From Neisseriales bacterium (GTDB lineage: Bacteria > Pseudomonadota > Gammaproteobacteria > Burkholderiales > UBA11063), in NCBI GenBank assembly GCA_008017145.1, contig SSGY01000211.1, positions 1 to 28,502 on the forward strand: 28,502 bases of DNA, in the 5' to 3' direction. A program made the translations under genes and the position numbers. The notes below the pieces were generated by a model, which did no database searches, was not told the origin of the DNA, and worked only from the letters and a program-made list of their open reading frames with translations. The first letter of the stretch is position 1. Each line of letters starts with the position of its first letter. Of this stretch, positions 16,846 through 25,397 are shown piece by piece.

Positions 16846-17191
16846 TAGCGTATATTACGCACTAAGCGCGTAAGCTATGTAAAATAATGGGTTCGTTTAT
16901 CGGAGATAGGCTATAAACAACGTCTTTGATCTTCACACCAATTATTTACAATAAACATCACTTGGTCTAGCAACTGCTGCTGGTTTGTCTAAATTAGTAC
17001 ATAACAGTAGCACATGACCAAGTGACTTGTACATTAGCAAAACACCGAGTTTGACAATAAAAAAACTATAGCTCAATATAAAAACCGCTAGTTCATCAAC
17101 ATAAAACAAAAAGTATTACTTGTTTAATCTTTTGATGACAATATACACACACCATTTGTCCATGCCTTAAGTAATCAATAATGAAGGACTT
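16846..17191. other. Gene-free stretch with inverted repeats
   Basis: 346 bases without a convincing gene. After htpG two overlapping hairpins compete: GCGTA/TACGC (16848-16860) and TTACGC/GCGTAA (16855-16873); neither is followed by a T-run. A 10-base inverted repeat, TCACTTGGTC (16958-16967) and GACCAAGTGA (17016-17025), spans 68 bases and extends inward as GCAACTG against GCTACTG. A perfect -35 TTGACA lies at 17051-17056 on the plus strand but no good -10 is found at 16-18 bases. Confidence 0.5.
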
Positions 17192-17377
17192 ATGTTAGTA
17201 ACGAATATTTTTTCACCCTACACTATTATTAAGATAAGATCATTCTTTGCAAAAATAAACTCTAATATTTTACAGCCAGAACAAATAAAATACCTATTTA
17301 ACAATAAAAAACGTCATAATATTTACTTGACACACGTATTGTCAAAACTAATTTATAAACGAGCTTCAACAAAATAG
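17192..17377 (+). CDS. Possible small protein, 61 aa, upstream of the FUSC gene
   Basis: ATG at 17192 with AAGGA only 3 bases before it, which is close. The product is basic and Asn/Lys-rich, with no signal peptide or membrane helix, so it does not resemble the small AaeX/DUF1656 membrane protein found beside AaeAB pumps. No family was recognised. Its stop is 2 bases before the FUSC start codon. That gene lacks a visible RBS, so translation of this frame could feed ribosomes to it. It may equally be a chance frame in AT-rich DNA. Confidence 0.3.
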   Translation: MLVTNIFSPYTIIKIRSFFAKINSNILQPEQIKYLFNNKKRHNIYLTHVLSKLIYKRASTK

Positions 17378-17379
17378 CC

Positions 17380-18417
17380 ATGAATTTCACTCAATCACAA
17401 TTTACTCGCGCAGCGCGCCTAAGTCTTGCGATGATAATAAGTTTCGTCTACGTTGCTTATATAGGCATGTCAGACGGAATTTGGGTCATAATGACATGCG
17501 CAATTATTCTTTTCGATAATCCTACTCTTGGTGGCACAATTAACAAAAGCCATTTGCGGTTTTGGGGAACTTTTTTTGCTGCAGCATTCTCGCTAATATT
17601 CATTGTAGGATTTGCTAATAATGTTATTATAAATTTACTTGGAGTGGTTATAGGCACTTTTCTTGCTGCTTACTGGTATATGGATACAGCACAAGGATAT
17701 ATTGGCGGACTCATCTCATGGACATTACCCATAATATTGCTTAATAACAATGACATTAAAAGTGCCTTCCTAAGGTTGATGAATATCATTATTGGAATTA
17801 TTGTTTCCTATATTATGTTAAGATATTTTTACCCTGAATATGCACGGGATAATATGCTGAAATCAATGCATAAGACACTTGCTGAACTAAAAATCCTGTT
17901 ACTATCTATTAGTGATCCAGAGCTAGGCTCAGAGCAAATCCAAGTTCTCTACCTAAATCACGAAGCAAAAATCTTAACTGAAATTAATAGCTTTAATCGT
18001 TGGCAAACGGAGGCAAAATGGGAGACTAAAAGAGCTCAAGAATATGTTGATGCTGCAGCTCTTGCTTATTTACACATCAGACGATTATATCGATTACTGA
18101 GCGTGGTAATTTTCTATTTCAACTGTGATGAAATTCGTCATAATTCTAAAATTCAGCCACGATTTATACAGATTAAATATCAATTAGAAGGAATGATTGA
18201 CGCATTAATACAGAATCAAAAGCAGTATTATATCCCTGAAATATTTAATCAAAATAAGAAGAATATAACTTCAGAACTATTAAATCACGATGAATATCAA
18301 CACTATCAAAATCTATCAATTCAAACTATTACTGATATTATTCAAATTGAAATCGATGTTATTACCGCAAATCTAATCAAATTATTTAAGAGCCGTCAAG
18401 CACATAACTACTATTAG
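17380..18417 (+). CDS. Half-size FUSC family membrane protein (AaeB/YccS-like)
   Basis: 345 residues. The first 155 form a hydrophobic bundle of about six helices (LSLAMIISFVYVAYIGMSDGIWVIMTCAIIL onward), with the FUSC-type turn DNPTLGGTINKSHLRFWGT. The rest is a helical cytosolic region. Full-length AaeB and YccS proteins have about 650-720 residues with two membrane bundles, so this is a one-bundle form that may act as a dimer. The family exports aromatic acids or other small anions with a fusion protein; the convergent gene at 18555-19562 is a suitable partner. Its TAG stop (18415-18417) is made from the TA target plus the first base of the inserted repeat element. Without the insertion the frame would run one Tyr further to TGA. 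No clear RBS. Confidence 0.8.
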   Translation: MNFTQSQFTRAARLSLAMIISFVYVAYIGMSDGIWVIMTCAIILFDNPTLGGTINKSHLRFWGTFFAAAFSLIFIVGFANNVIINLLGVVIGTFLAAYWYMDTAQGYIGGLISWTLPIILLNNNDIKSAFLRLMNIIIGIIVSYIMLRYFYPEYARDNMLKSMHKTLAELKILLLSISDPELGSEQIQVLYLNHEAKILTEINSFNRWQTEAKWETKRAQEYVDAAALAYLHIRRLYRLLSVVIFYFNCDEIRHNSKIQPRFIQIKYQLEGMIDALIQNQKQYYIPEIFNQNKKNITSELLNHDEYQHYQNLSIQTITDIIQIEIDVITANLIKLFKSRQAHNYY

Positions 18418-18557
18418 ACCTCTTTCATAACCAATTATTTCACACTTAGACTAGGAATAAAGATTTTGAGAAACGGAGTGTACACGTAGTACACGAGTAT
18501 CGCAAAAGTCTTTTATGACAACGGATAATTAAAGAAGCAGGTTAGGAAAGAGGTCTA
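18415..18557. mobile_element. MITE-like element with 16-bp terminal inverted repeats and TA flanks
   Basis: GACCTCTTTCATAACC (18417-18432) and GGTTAGGAAAGAGGTC (18540-18555) are inverted repeats with 15 of 16 matches, bounding 139 bp with no coding frame. TA lies on both sides (18415-18416, 18556-18557), as expected for a TA target duplication of the IS630/Tc1 type. Inside is a small palindrome, TGTAC-acgta-GTACA (18479-18493). Removing the element and one TA joins the flanking genes so that both stop codons are restored as TGA and TAA, which supports a clean insertion. The parent transposase is not in the window. Confidence 0.8.
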
Positions 18558-19562
18558 TTGATGTTGGGTCTGAATATATACATAAGCACTTGAACCAACA
18601 CTCAAAGGATAGTGCTCATCATCATAATCAGTAATTTTAATCTGCAAAGGCAGGCGTTGCGGTAGCATCACCCAATTATTTTCATTTTCTGTAACAGTTT
18701 GCATCTGACTTTTAGTATTTGTTATTTGCCGATTAGTAGACCACGTTTTTCCTACTACTATACCATGGTATACTTTACTCCATAAGTACATTCTGGGGAA
18801 AATAAAAACCTCGTCACCCGGATATACATCTCGAAGATCAATTTCATTAAAATTAGCTTGAATATATAAACTGTTGGTGTCAATAAAAGAAAATAAAGGT
18901 TGATGCTGAATTATTGGAGTTCCTACTGACAAATATAGATTATCAACAATACCATCAGAAAAAGCTTTAACAATAGTTAAATCAAGATTAATCTTAGCTA
19001 GATTCATCGCTGCTTTTAAAGCTAAAACCTTTTGGCGTTGTTGCTTAATTTGACTATCATCAATCGCTAATTGATTACGCAGCGCTAAAACCTTGTTAGC
19101 TAAGGCTCGCCGATCATAATTTAATTTTTCAACATCCAGTTTTGGAACAGCTTTGATTACCAACTGATTGGTTTTTAAGCCATACTCATAATTAGCTTTG
19201 TCATAGTTTTCTTGCGCTTCATGTAACAAGTCAAGATTTTTCTGAGTCTGTTTCTGTATAACTTCAATATTGGCTTCTGCTTCTAAATATAATGCGCGAG
19301 CTTGATTATAACTCTGCTCATATGGAGCATCGTAAACTTTAAACAACGGAGTACCTTTTTTTACTATTTGACCATTCTTTACATAAATATCTGTAATAAA
19401 ACCAGAAACATCTGCTGCTACTGGGCTAATATTTGCAACTACAAATGCATTATTCGTAAAAGGAAAAAGATAAGAAAAAAAGTAGATTACACCCGCAATA
19501 ACAATTAGCGCGAACACTAAAAATGGAAAATTATTCAATCGTTTAATTACATGAAAATTCAT
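18555..19562 (-). CDS. Membrane fusion protein, EmrA/AaeA (HlyD) family
   Basis: 335 residues. One N-terminal membrane helix at about 13-34 (FPFLVFALIVIAGVIYFFSYLF), then TNNAFVVANISPVAADVSGFITDIYVKNGQIVKKGTPLF, the lipoyl/barrel-sandwich half typical of HlyD proteins. A coiled-coil hairpin covers about 85-190, followed by the second half (VKAFSDGIVDNLYLSVGTPI) and a beta-barrel end. It would sit in the inner membrane and bridge the periplasm for an efflux pump. The convergent FUSC gene encodes the likely pump subunit, as in AaeA-AaeB, although those are usually in one operon. Its TAG stop (18557-18555) is formed by the edge of the MITE-like element. The C-terminus looks complete. Confidence 0.9.
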   Translation of the reverse strand: MNFHVIKRLNNFPFLVFALIVIAGVIYFFSYLFPFTNNAFVVANISPVAADVSGFITDIYVKNGQIVKKGTPLFKVYDAPYEQSYNQARALYLEAEANIEVIQKQTQKNLDLLHEAQENYDKANYEYGLKTNQLVIKAVPKLDVEKLNYDRRALANKVLALRNQLAIDDSQIKQQRQKVLALKAAMNLAKINLDLTIVKAFSDGIVDNLYLSVGTPIIQHQPLFSFIDTNSLYIQANFNEIDLRDVYPGDEVFIFPRMYLWSKVYHGIVVGKTWSTNRQITNTKSQMQTVTENENNWVMLPQRLPLQIKITDYDDEHYPLSVGSSAYVYIQTQHQ

Positions 19563-19875
19563 TCTAACTCAATATTAAACATTATATATACTCGTTATTA
19601 TACGTTACAAATAAAGCACATTGCTTAAACTCTACTTAAAAAAATGTTCAATTATGCATTACAAGAACATGTCTTCAGTTATGTTGCTTTAAGCAACACA
19701 ACATAAAATATAATTACTACAATTATCTATAACAAAATTTACATAACAATTGAGCGTTTTTGTGCATCGCATGTTACTTTACAAATTTAAAATTTGGTAA
19801 AATGTCAAGGGTATTGGAGCCCTGTATTCGTGTAGAAAACTAACTACTAATCTATTTACTTGAGGAATCATATTT
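19563..19875. promoter_or_regulatory. Divergent control region with palindromic operator candidate
   Basis: 313 bases between the fusion-protein gene (minus) and the asparaginase gene (plus). TGTTGCTTTAAGCAACA (19682-19698) is a 17-base palindrome with a one-base centre; a half-site TTGCTTAA occurs again near 19621. Such a site suits a dimeric regulator. Closer to the asparaginase gene, TAAAAT (19798-19803) could be a -10, followed by a small AGGG/CCCT hairpin at 19808-19823. No gene was found. Confidence 0.45.
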
Positions 19876-20934
19876 ATGCATAAAACAATAATTACCACCC
19901 TGCTTTGTTTGAGTAGCTTTGCTTCTTTAGCTCAAAATATAAACAGTCCAACAGTAGAAATACTCGCCACAGGCGGTACAATTGCTGGTGTAGCTTCATC
20001 GCAAACCTCAAGCAATTATCAAGCTGGAAAACTTACCGCAGAACAATTAATTTCTTCAGTAAATGGAATAAGTGATCTCGCTCATATAAAATATGACCAG
20101 GTATACAATAAAGATAGTGGTGATGTAACCTTAAATGACTGGTTAAAGCTTTATGGTGAAGTACAAAAAGCAGTCAATGATCCATCAATAAATGCAATTG
20201 TAATCACACATGGTACAGATACTTTAGATGAAACGGCTTATTTCTTAGAGTTAACTGCAAAAACAACTAAACCAATTGTTATCGTTGGTGCAATGCGCCC
20301 AGCAACAGCAATGAGCGCTGATGGACCGCTTAATCTTTATAACGCGGTGGCAGTAGCAGCAAATAAAAACTCCACTGGTCGTGGTGTTATGGTTGCAATG
20401 AATGAGAAAATTTTTGATGGACGAGAAGTACAAAAAACCAACACAACTTCGGTAGAGACATTTGAAGCACCTAATAGTGGCCCTATAGGTACCGTATTTA
20501 TGGGTAAAGTAGATTATAATAGTAAAACAACCCGCCCAAATACTAAAGATACTCCATTCAACTTAGATGGAATATCTTCGCTGCCAGATGTAGCAATAAT
20601 TTATGAACATGTAGGCGTGAATACAGAGATGTTAGATCATATCCTTGATACTAAAAACCTTAAGGGAATTGTAATTGCTGGAGTTGGTGATGGTAATATC
20701 CCAAGCTATGAAAAAAATTTCTTAATTAAAGCTCGCAAAAAAGGAATTGTTATAGTGCGCAGCAGTAGGGTTGGTAGTGGTCAAGTTACCTATGATTATA
20801 ATAATTTAGATACTACTTATGGCTTAGTTTCTGGTAATGATCTAACTCCTGCTAAAGCACGCATCCTGCTAATGTTAAGCCTGACTAAGACAACAGATAT
20901 TAAACAAATTCAAGAGTATTTTGATAAATACTAA
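19876..20934 (+). CDS. ansB: Periplasmic type II L-asparaginase
   Basis: 352 residues. A signal peptide is clear (HKTIITTLLCLSSFASLAQ), probably cut after Ala19. The mature protein has ILATGGTIAG with nucleophile Thr35, THGTDT with the second catalytic pair Thr114-Asp115, and REVQKTNTT with the matching Lys, as in E. coli AnsB (Thr12, Thr89, Asp90, Lys162). It hydrolyses asparagine, and perhaps glutamine, to the acid plus ammonia in the periplasm. TGAGGAA precedes the ATG. The aspartase gene follows after 12 bases, so the two form one transcript. Confidence 0.95.
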   Translation: MHKTIITTLLCLSSFASLAQNINSPTVEILATGGTIAGVASSQTSSNYQAGKLTAEQLISSVNGISDLAHIKYDQVYNKDSGDVTLNDWLKLYGEVQKAVNDPSINAIVITHGTDTLDETAYFLELTAKTTKPIVIVGAMRPATAMSADGPLNLYNAVAVAANKNSTGRGVMVAMNEKIFDGREVQKTNTTSVETFEAPNSGPIGTVFMGKVDYNSKTTRPNTKDTPFNLDGISSLPDVAIIYEHVGVNTEMLDHILDTKNLKGIVIAGVGDGNIPSYEKNFLIKARKKGIVIVRSSRVGSGQVTYDYNNLDTTYGLVSGNDLTPAKARILLMLSLTKTTDIKQIQEYFDKY

Positions 20935-20946
20935 AAGGAGAATCTT

Positions 20947-22308
20947 ATGACTTATCGGATTGAAAAAGATTTTATCGGTGAATTTAAAGTTCCAAGTGAT
21001 GCTTACTATGGAGTGCACACTGCTAGAGCTTTAGAAAATTTTAAATTAACGGACTATCATCTAACTCATCGTTATTTGGTTAAAGCTTTTGCCAAAGTAA
21101 AAACTGCTGCGGCATATGCCAATCATAGAACAGGTAAGATTTCACGAGAAATTTGTGATGCAATTGTTTATGCTAGTAACCAGATTATTGCTGGCAAATA
21201 TATTGAGCAATTTATTATTCCAGGGATTCAAGGTGGAGCAGGTACATCAACCAATATGAATGCCAACGAGGTAATCGCGAATATAGCGCTGGAAAAACTC
21301 GGTTATGAAAAGGGACGTTATGATATTTTAAGCCCGATAGACCATGTCAATGCCTCACAATCAACTAATGACTCCTACCCTACGGCCATAAAAATTGCAA
21401 TTTACGAACTAGTTAATGAAGTCGAACGTAATTTAAAACTATTGCGACGAGCGCTAGAAGATAAGGCAAACGAATTTAAAGATATTATGAAAATGGGACG
21501 CACACAGCTTGAAGATGCTGTGCCAATTGCGCTTGGTCGTGAATTTAAAGTTTATGCGATGGCTATAAATCGTGACGTCCGCCGCCTGCATCAAGTTAAA
21601 GAGCTGTTCTTGCAAGTTAATATGGGAGGAGACGCTATTGGTACTGGCGTTTCAAACCATCCTGATTACCGAATTGCGGTTATTGAGGAACTACGTAAAG
21701 TTACTGCAACGCCAATTACAGCTTGTGAAGATTTGGTTGATGGTACACAAAATTTAGATGTTTTCCCTCAACTTTCTAGTATGCTTAAGATTTGCGGACT
21801 AAATCTACGTAAGATTGCCAATGATTTGAGGCTGATGAACTCTGGCCCAACTACCTCGATTCATGAGATTGATTTACCAGCGATTCAAGCTGGCTCAAGC
21901 ATTATGCCGAAAAAAGTTAATCCCGTTGGTGCTGAGTTTATCATGCAAATTGCATATAAAATACTTGGTAATGATTTAATTATTTCTGAATGTACGGTTG
22001 GTGAATTTGAGTTAAATGCATGGGAACCACTTATTGCTGATGCTATGTTTGAAAGTTTAACCTTGCTAAGAGATGGATTAGAGCTATTCACTAATACCGT
22101 AGTTAAAGGAATTACTGCGAATAAAGAGCTTTGTGAAGAATATTTTGAGCACTGCCCAACTGCTGCAACAGAATTAATTTCAATTATTGGCTATGATAAT
22201 GTTGCCCAAATTATTGCTAAAGTAAATGAAAGTGGTGAATCATATAAGAAAGTAGCAATTGAAATGGGATTTGTAAATCCTGGATTTTTTGATAAACCAA
22301 TAAATTAG
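20947..22308 (+). CDS. aspA: Aspartate ammonia-lyase (aspartase)
   Basis: 453 residues, about 25 shorter than E. coli AspA at the C-terminus. Fumarase/aspartase superfamily: GAGTSTNMNANEVIAN near 97-112, HVNASQSTND near 133-142, and the signature GSSIMPKKVNPVGAEF at 316-331 with the catalytic Ser on the SS loop. It splits aspartate into fumarate and ammonia in the cytosol, feeding the TCA cycle. AAGGAG lies 8 bases before the ATG. The partner asparaginase is directly upstream. The motif set favours aspartase over fumarase, and the neighbour supports that. Confidence 0.92.
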   Translation: MTYRIEKDFIGEFKVPSDAYYGVHTARALENFKLTDYHLTHRYLVKAFAKVKTAAAYANHRTGKISREICDAIVYASNQIIAGKYIEQFIIPGIQGGAGTSTNMNANEVIANIALEKLGYEKGRYDILSPIDHVNASQSTNDSYPTAIKIAIYELVNEVERNLKLLRRALEDKANEFKDIMKMGRTQLEDAVPIALGREFKVYAMAINRDVRRLHQVKELFLQVNMGGDAIGTGVSNHPDYRIAVIEELRKVTATPITACEDLVDGTQNLDVFPQLSSMLKICGLNLRKIANDLRLMNSGPTTSIHEIDLPAIQAGSSIMPKKVNPVGAEFIMQIAYKILGNDLIISECTVGEFELNAWEPLIADAMFESLTLLRDGLELFTNTVVKGITANKELCEEYFEHCPTAATELISIIGYDNVAQIIAKVNESGESYKKVAIEMGFVNPGFFDKPIN

Positions 22309-22417
22309 TTTTTAGATTGGTGTAGCATTAAGCAACTACATTTTAATTTTATACTAAAAACAACTGGTATATTTACAATCCAAATAAAATTTTTAGGTAA
22401 TTACCACTATTTGCTAG

Positions 22418-22445
22418 TTCATTTTGATTAAAAAAATGCTACAAT
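22418..22445 (+). promoter_or_regulatory. Candidate promoter for the symporter gene
   Basis: TTCATT (22418-22423), a 16-base spacer and TACAAT (22440-22445) preceded by TGC give an extended -10 promoter 65 bases before the ATG. Just after aspA there is a weak hairpin TGTAG/CTACA (22321-22340) followed by TTTTAATTTT, a possible terminator, so the symporter may be transcribed on its own. Confidence 0.5.
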
Positions 22446-22509
22446 ATAGTCGATAAAATCAATTGGTTTTTTTTAATTATCTTTCTTTTACAATAAGGCA
22501 ATATAAAAT

Positions 22510-23742
22510 ATGAAAGCAGCACGCGCAATTGTAATTAGTTTACTTTTGGGGATTTTTTTTGGATGGCTTGTCCGTTATTTAAGCCTACCACAAACAACGA
22601 CAGCAAGTATCCTACAATACTTGTCTATGGCATCAGATATTTTTATTAAACTAATTAAAATGATTGTTGCACCATTAATTTTTGCCTCATTGAGTCTAGG
22701 GGTAATAAATATTGGTGATAATGCTAAAGGATTAGGTCTCCTATTTGGGCGCGTACTAGGACTATTTATCATTTCTTCAATTTGTTCACTATTTATCGGC
22801 TGGTTTGTAATTGATCTGTTTAAACCAGGTTTATCAATGGTTGAAGTTGGTAAAAATTTGCTTGAAGAAGGTACTTCTGTTGCAGGTAAGTTTGATTCAT
22901 CATCAATTTCATTAGCGCATTTTGTCCAAGAAACTATTCCAGATAATATTTTCAACGCCTTTGCTGGTGGACATATTATTCAGATTGTGATTTTCTCGCT
23001 ATTTTTTGGTGTTGCACTGACAAAAATTAATCCTAAAGGTCGTGAAGCAATGCGCGAGCTTTTGGATGCGATAATGCATGCAATGTTTGCAATTTGTCAT
23101 ACGGTAATGAAATTAGTTCCAATTGCCGTTTTTGCTTCAATTGCCAACGTAATTATTAAAAATGGTTTTGGTGTACTTTATACCTATATGGTATTTATCC
23201 TTGAATATTACCTTGCTCTAATTGTAGTTTGGTTGGTTATCTATATAATTTCACTTAAAGTTGTGGGCAAAGGTATTAATAAATTAATTAATGCAATTAT
23301 TCCACCGCTTTCACTATCATTTGCCACATCTTCATCTGAAGTAGCTTACCCTGCTGTATTTGAAGCGTTGGAAGAACATGGAGTACGTGAGAAGATTAGT
23401 AGTTTCGTAATGCCAATGGGATATTCATTTAATATGATAGGTTCAATGGTATATTTCAGCTTTGCGATTATCTTTATTACGCAAGTGTTTGGAATTGATA
23501 TTTCGTTTACCGATAAACTTTATATCTTCTTTATGCTATTAATTACCTCTAAAGGTATTGCGGGTGTTCCACGTGCTTCGATTATGGTAATTTCCTCAGC
23601 GGTGACAGCATTCCACTTCCCTGCTGCAAGTATTTTGCTATTATTGCCAATTGATGCATTTGCTGACATGGGACGGAGCGCAACCAATGTTTATGCCAAT
23701 GCAGTAATGACAACGTTCATTGATAAATGGCACAAAGACTAA
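22510..23742 (+). CDS. Dicarboxylate/amino acid:cation symporter (DAACS family)
   Basis: 410 residues, normal for GltP/DctA-type carriers, with about eight membrane helices and two re-entrant hairpins. HP1 reads SFATSSSEVAYP, the TM7 motif PMGYSFNMIGSMVY replaces the usual NMDGT form, HP2 reads GIAGVPRAS, and TM8 carries DAFADMGRSATNVYANA with the Arg that binds the side-chain carboxylate of acidic substrates. It most likely takes up aspartate, glutamate or C4-dicarboxylates with protons or sodium. Position after asparaginase and aspartase favours import of aspartate formed in the periplasm. The changed TM7 motif leaves ion coupling open. Confidence 0.9.
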   Translation: MKAARAIVISLLLGIFFGWLVRYLSLPQTTTASILQYLSMASDIFIKLIKMIVAPLIFASLSLGVINIGDNAKGLGLLFGRVLGLFIISSICSLFIGWFVIDLFKPGLSMVEVGKNLLEEGTSVAGKFDSSSISLAHFVQETIPDNIFNAFAGGHIIQIVIFSLFFGVALTKINPKGREAMRELLDAIMHAMFAICHTVMKLVPIAVFASIANVIIKNGFGVLYTYMVFILEYYLALIVVWLVIYIISLKVVGKGINKLINAIIPPLSLSFATSSSEVAYPAVFEALEEHGVREKISSFVMPMGYSFNMIGSMVYFSFAIIFITQVFGIDISFTDKLYIFFMLLITSKGIAGVPRASIMVISSAVTAFHFPAASILLLLPIDAFADMGRSATNVYANAVMTTFIDKWHKD

Positions 23743-23755
23743 TTATATCGGAAAT

Positions 23756-23790
23756 AAAAAACCCTCAACAACATTGTTGAGGGTTTTTTA
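23756..23790. terminator. Strong, probably bidirectional terminator
   Basis: AAAAAACCCTCAACA and TGTTGAGGGTTTTTT form a long GC-containing stem with a 4-base loop ACAT, with a U-run in either direction. It ends the symporter gene and lies 73 bases beyond the purH stop. Confidence 0.92.
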
Positions 23791-23862
23791 TTTCAATCGA
23801 CTGCTAAGTGACAAAGCATACAACCAATCAGCTGAAGAACTTAGCAATCCCTGCTCGAATGT

Positions 23863-25368
23863 CTAATGCTTGAAGTGACGAATGCCGCTGAATACCATTG
23901 CTATGCCATGCTCATCACAAGCATCAATCGACTCTTGATCGCGAAGAGAACCACCCGGTTGAATAATCGCTTTAATTCCAGCCTTAGCACATTCATCGAC
24001 ACAATCTCTAAACGGGAAGAAAGCATCTGATGCTAATACACCACCATCTTTAGCGCGCTCAATCGCTTGTGCGGTTGCCCAAATCCGGTTAGTTTGCCCA
24101 GCACCAATACCTTTAGCCACACCATTTTTAGCCACAACAATAGCGTTGGACTTAACATGTTTAACTACTTTCATTGCCATCGTAAGATCAATCAAATCTT
24201 CTGCGCTTGGTTGTGCTTTAGTCACAACTTTAAGCTCATCAGCAAACTCACAATCACGATCTTGTACTAAAATACCGCCATCAACGGTTACATATTCTAA
24301 TTTAGCTTGTGGAACAGTAGTTTTAATCTGAATTACCCGTAGGTTTTTCTTGGTTTGTAATTCAGTTAATGCTTCAGCGCTGAAAGCTGGTGCCATCACG
24401 ATTTCTAAGAAGGTGTTATTCATTTCCTTGGCAGTTGCTAAGTCAACTTCACTGTTAATAGCAACAATACCACCAAAGATTGATACTGGATCACTAGCAT
24501 GCATTTTAGCGTAGGCATCGGCTACATTCGCACCAATCGCAACACCACACGGAGTTGAGTGTTTTACGCCACAAGCAGCAACTTCACTAAATTCAGCAAT
24601 CACTTTCCATGCCAAATCCATATCACGGATATTATTAAAAGATAATTCTTTACCATGTAACTGGACAAAATCTTTTAAAACACCAGCTTGAGTAGTCGCG
24701 GTATAGAATGCGGCTTTTTGATGCGGATTTTCACCATAGCGTAAATCAGCAGATTTTTGGTATGAGATATTAAGGTAATGCGGGAACTCATCTTCGCCCA
24801 ATAAGAAATTACTAATCGCTGCGTCATATGCAGAGGTTAGATTAAATACCTTACCAGCTAATTTTTTGCGGGTAGCAAAACTTACATCCTGAGTAGCGCT
24901 TAACTCTTGCTGTACTTGCGCATAATCAATAGTATCGCTAATCACAATCACATCTTTAAATGCTTTGGCTGCAGAACGAAGCATGGTTGGTCCACCAATA
25001 TCAATAAACTCAACTTTTTCTTCAAAAGAAATATCTTTAATAACTTCATTAAAAAATGGATACAAATTAACAATTACCATATCGATGGTCGCAATATTAT
25101 GTTCCGCTATTGTTTGCATATGCACTGGATTATCACGAATTGCTAAAATTCCGCCATGAATATTAGGGTGCAAAGTTTTTACTCGTCCATCTAGCATTTC
25201 TGGAAAATTAGTAACTTCACTAACTTCGGTAACTTTTAAACCTTTTTCTTTTAAGTATTTATAAGTTCCACCAGTTGAAATTAATTCAACGCCCTGACTA
25301 ACCAAAAATTCGGCAAATTCGGCAATACCTTCCTTATCAAAAACACTGATTAACGCTCGTTTTAACAT
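23863..25368 (-). CDS. purH: Bifunctional AICAR transformylase / IMP cyclohydrolase
   Basis: 501 residues. The N-terminal cyclohydrolase domain (1-190) shows [32 protein letters not shown] and NLYPF. The C-terminal transformylase domain has [28 protein letters not shown] and the catalytic KH at 269-270 ([10 protein letters not shown]). It carries out the last two steps of IMP synthesis. AAAGGAA precedes the ATG; the GNAT gene ends 29 bases upstream on the same strand, so purH may share its transcript. It is slightly shorter than the usual 510-530 residues, but all motifs are present. Confidence 0.97.
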   Translation of the reverse strand: MLKRALISVFDKEGIAEFAEFLVSQGVELISTGGTYKYLKEKGLKVTEVSEVTNFPEMLDGRVKTLHPNIHGGILAIRDNPVHMQTIAEHNIATIDMVIVNLYPFFNEVIKDISFEEKVEFIDIGGPTMLRSAAKAFKDVIVISDTIDYAQVQQELSATQDVSFATRKKLAGKVFNLTSAYDAAISNFLLGEDEFPHYLNISYQKSADLRYGENPHQKAAFYTATTQAGVLKDFVQLHGKELSFNNIRDMDLAWKVIAEFSEVAACGVKHSTPCGVAIGANVADAYAKMHASDPVSIFGGIVAINSEVDLATAKEMNNTFLEIVMAPAFSAEALTELQTKKNLRVIQIKTTVPQAKLEYVTVDGGILVQDRDCEFADELKVVTKAQPSAEDLIDLTMAMKVVKHVKSNAIVVAKNGVAKGIGAGQTNRIWATAQAIERAKDGGVLASDAFFPFRDCVDECAKAGIKAIIQPGGSLRDQESIDACDEHGIAMVFSGIRHFKH

Positions 25369-25397
25369 ATACTAAATTCCTTTCATAATTAATTAAT

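Noticed and set aside
18415..18557. Simple terminator hairpin between convergent genes
   Set aside because: The repeats lie 107 bases apart with TA on both sides and restore both genes when removed, which fits an inserted element better.
24907..25159. Overlapping small plus-strand frames inside purH
   Set aside because: They are shadows of the purH coding strand, with no RBS or recognisable product.
25369..25397. Purine riboswitch before purH
   Set aside because: Only 28 bases separate purH from the previous gene; no room for an aptamer.
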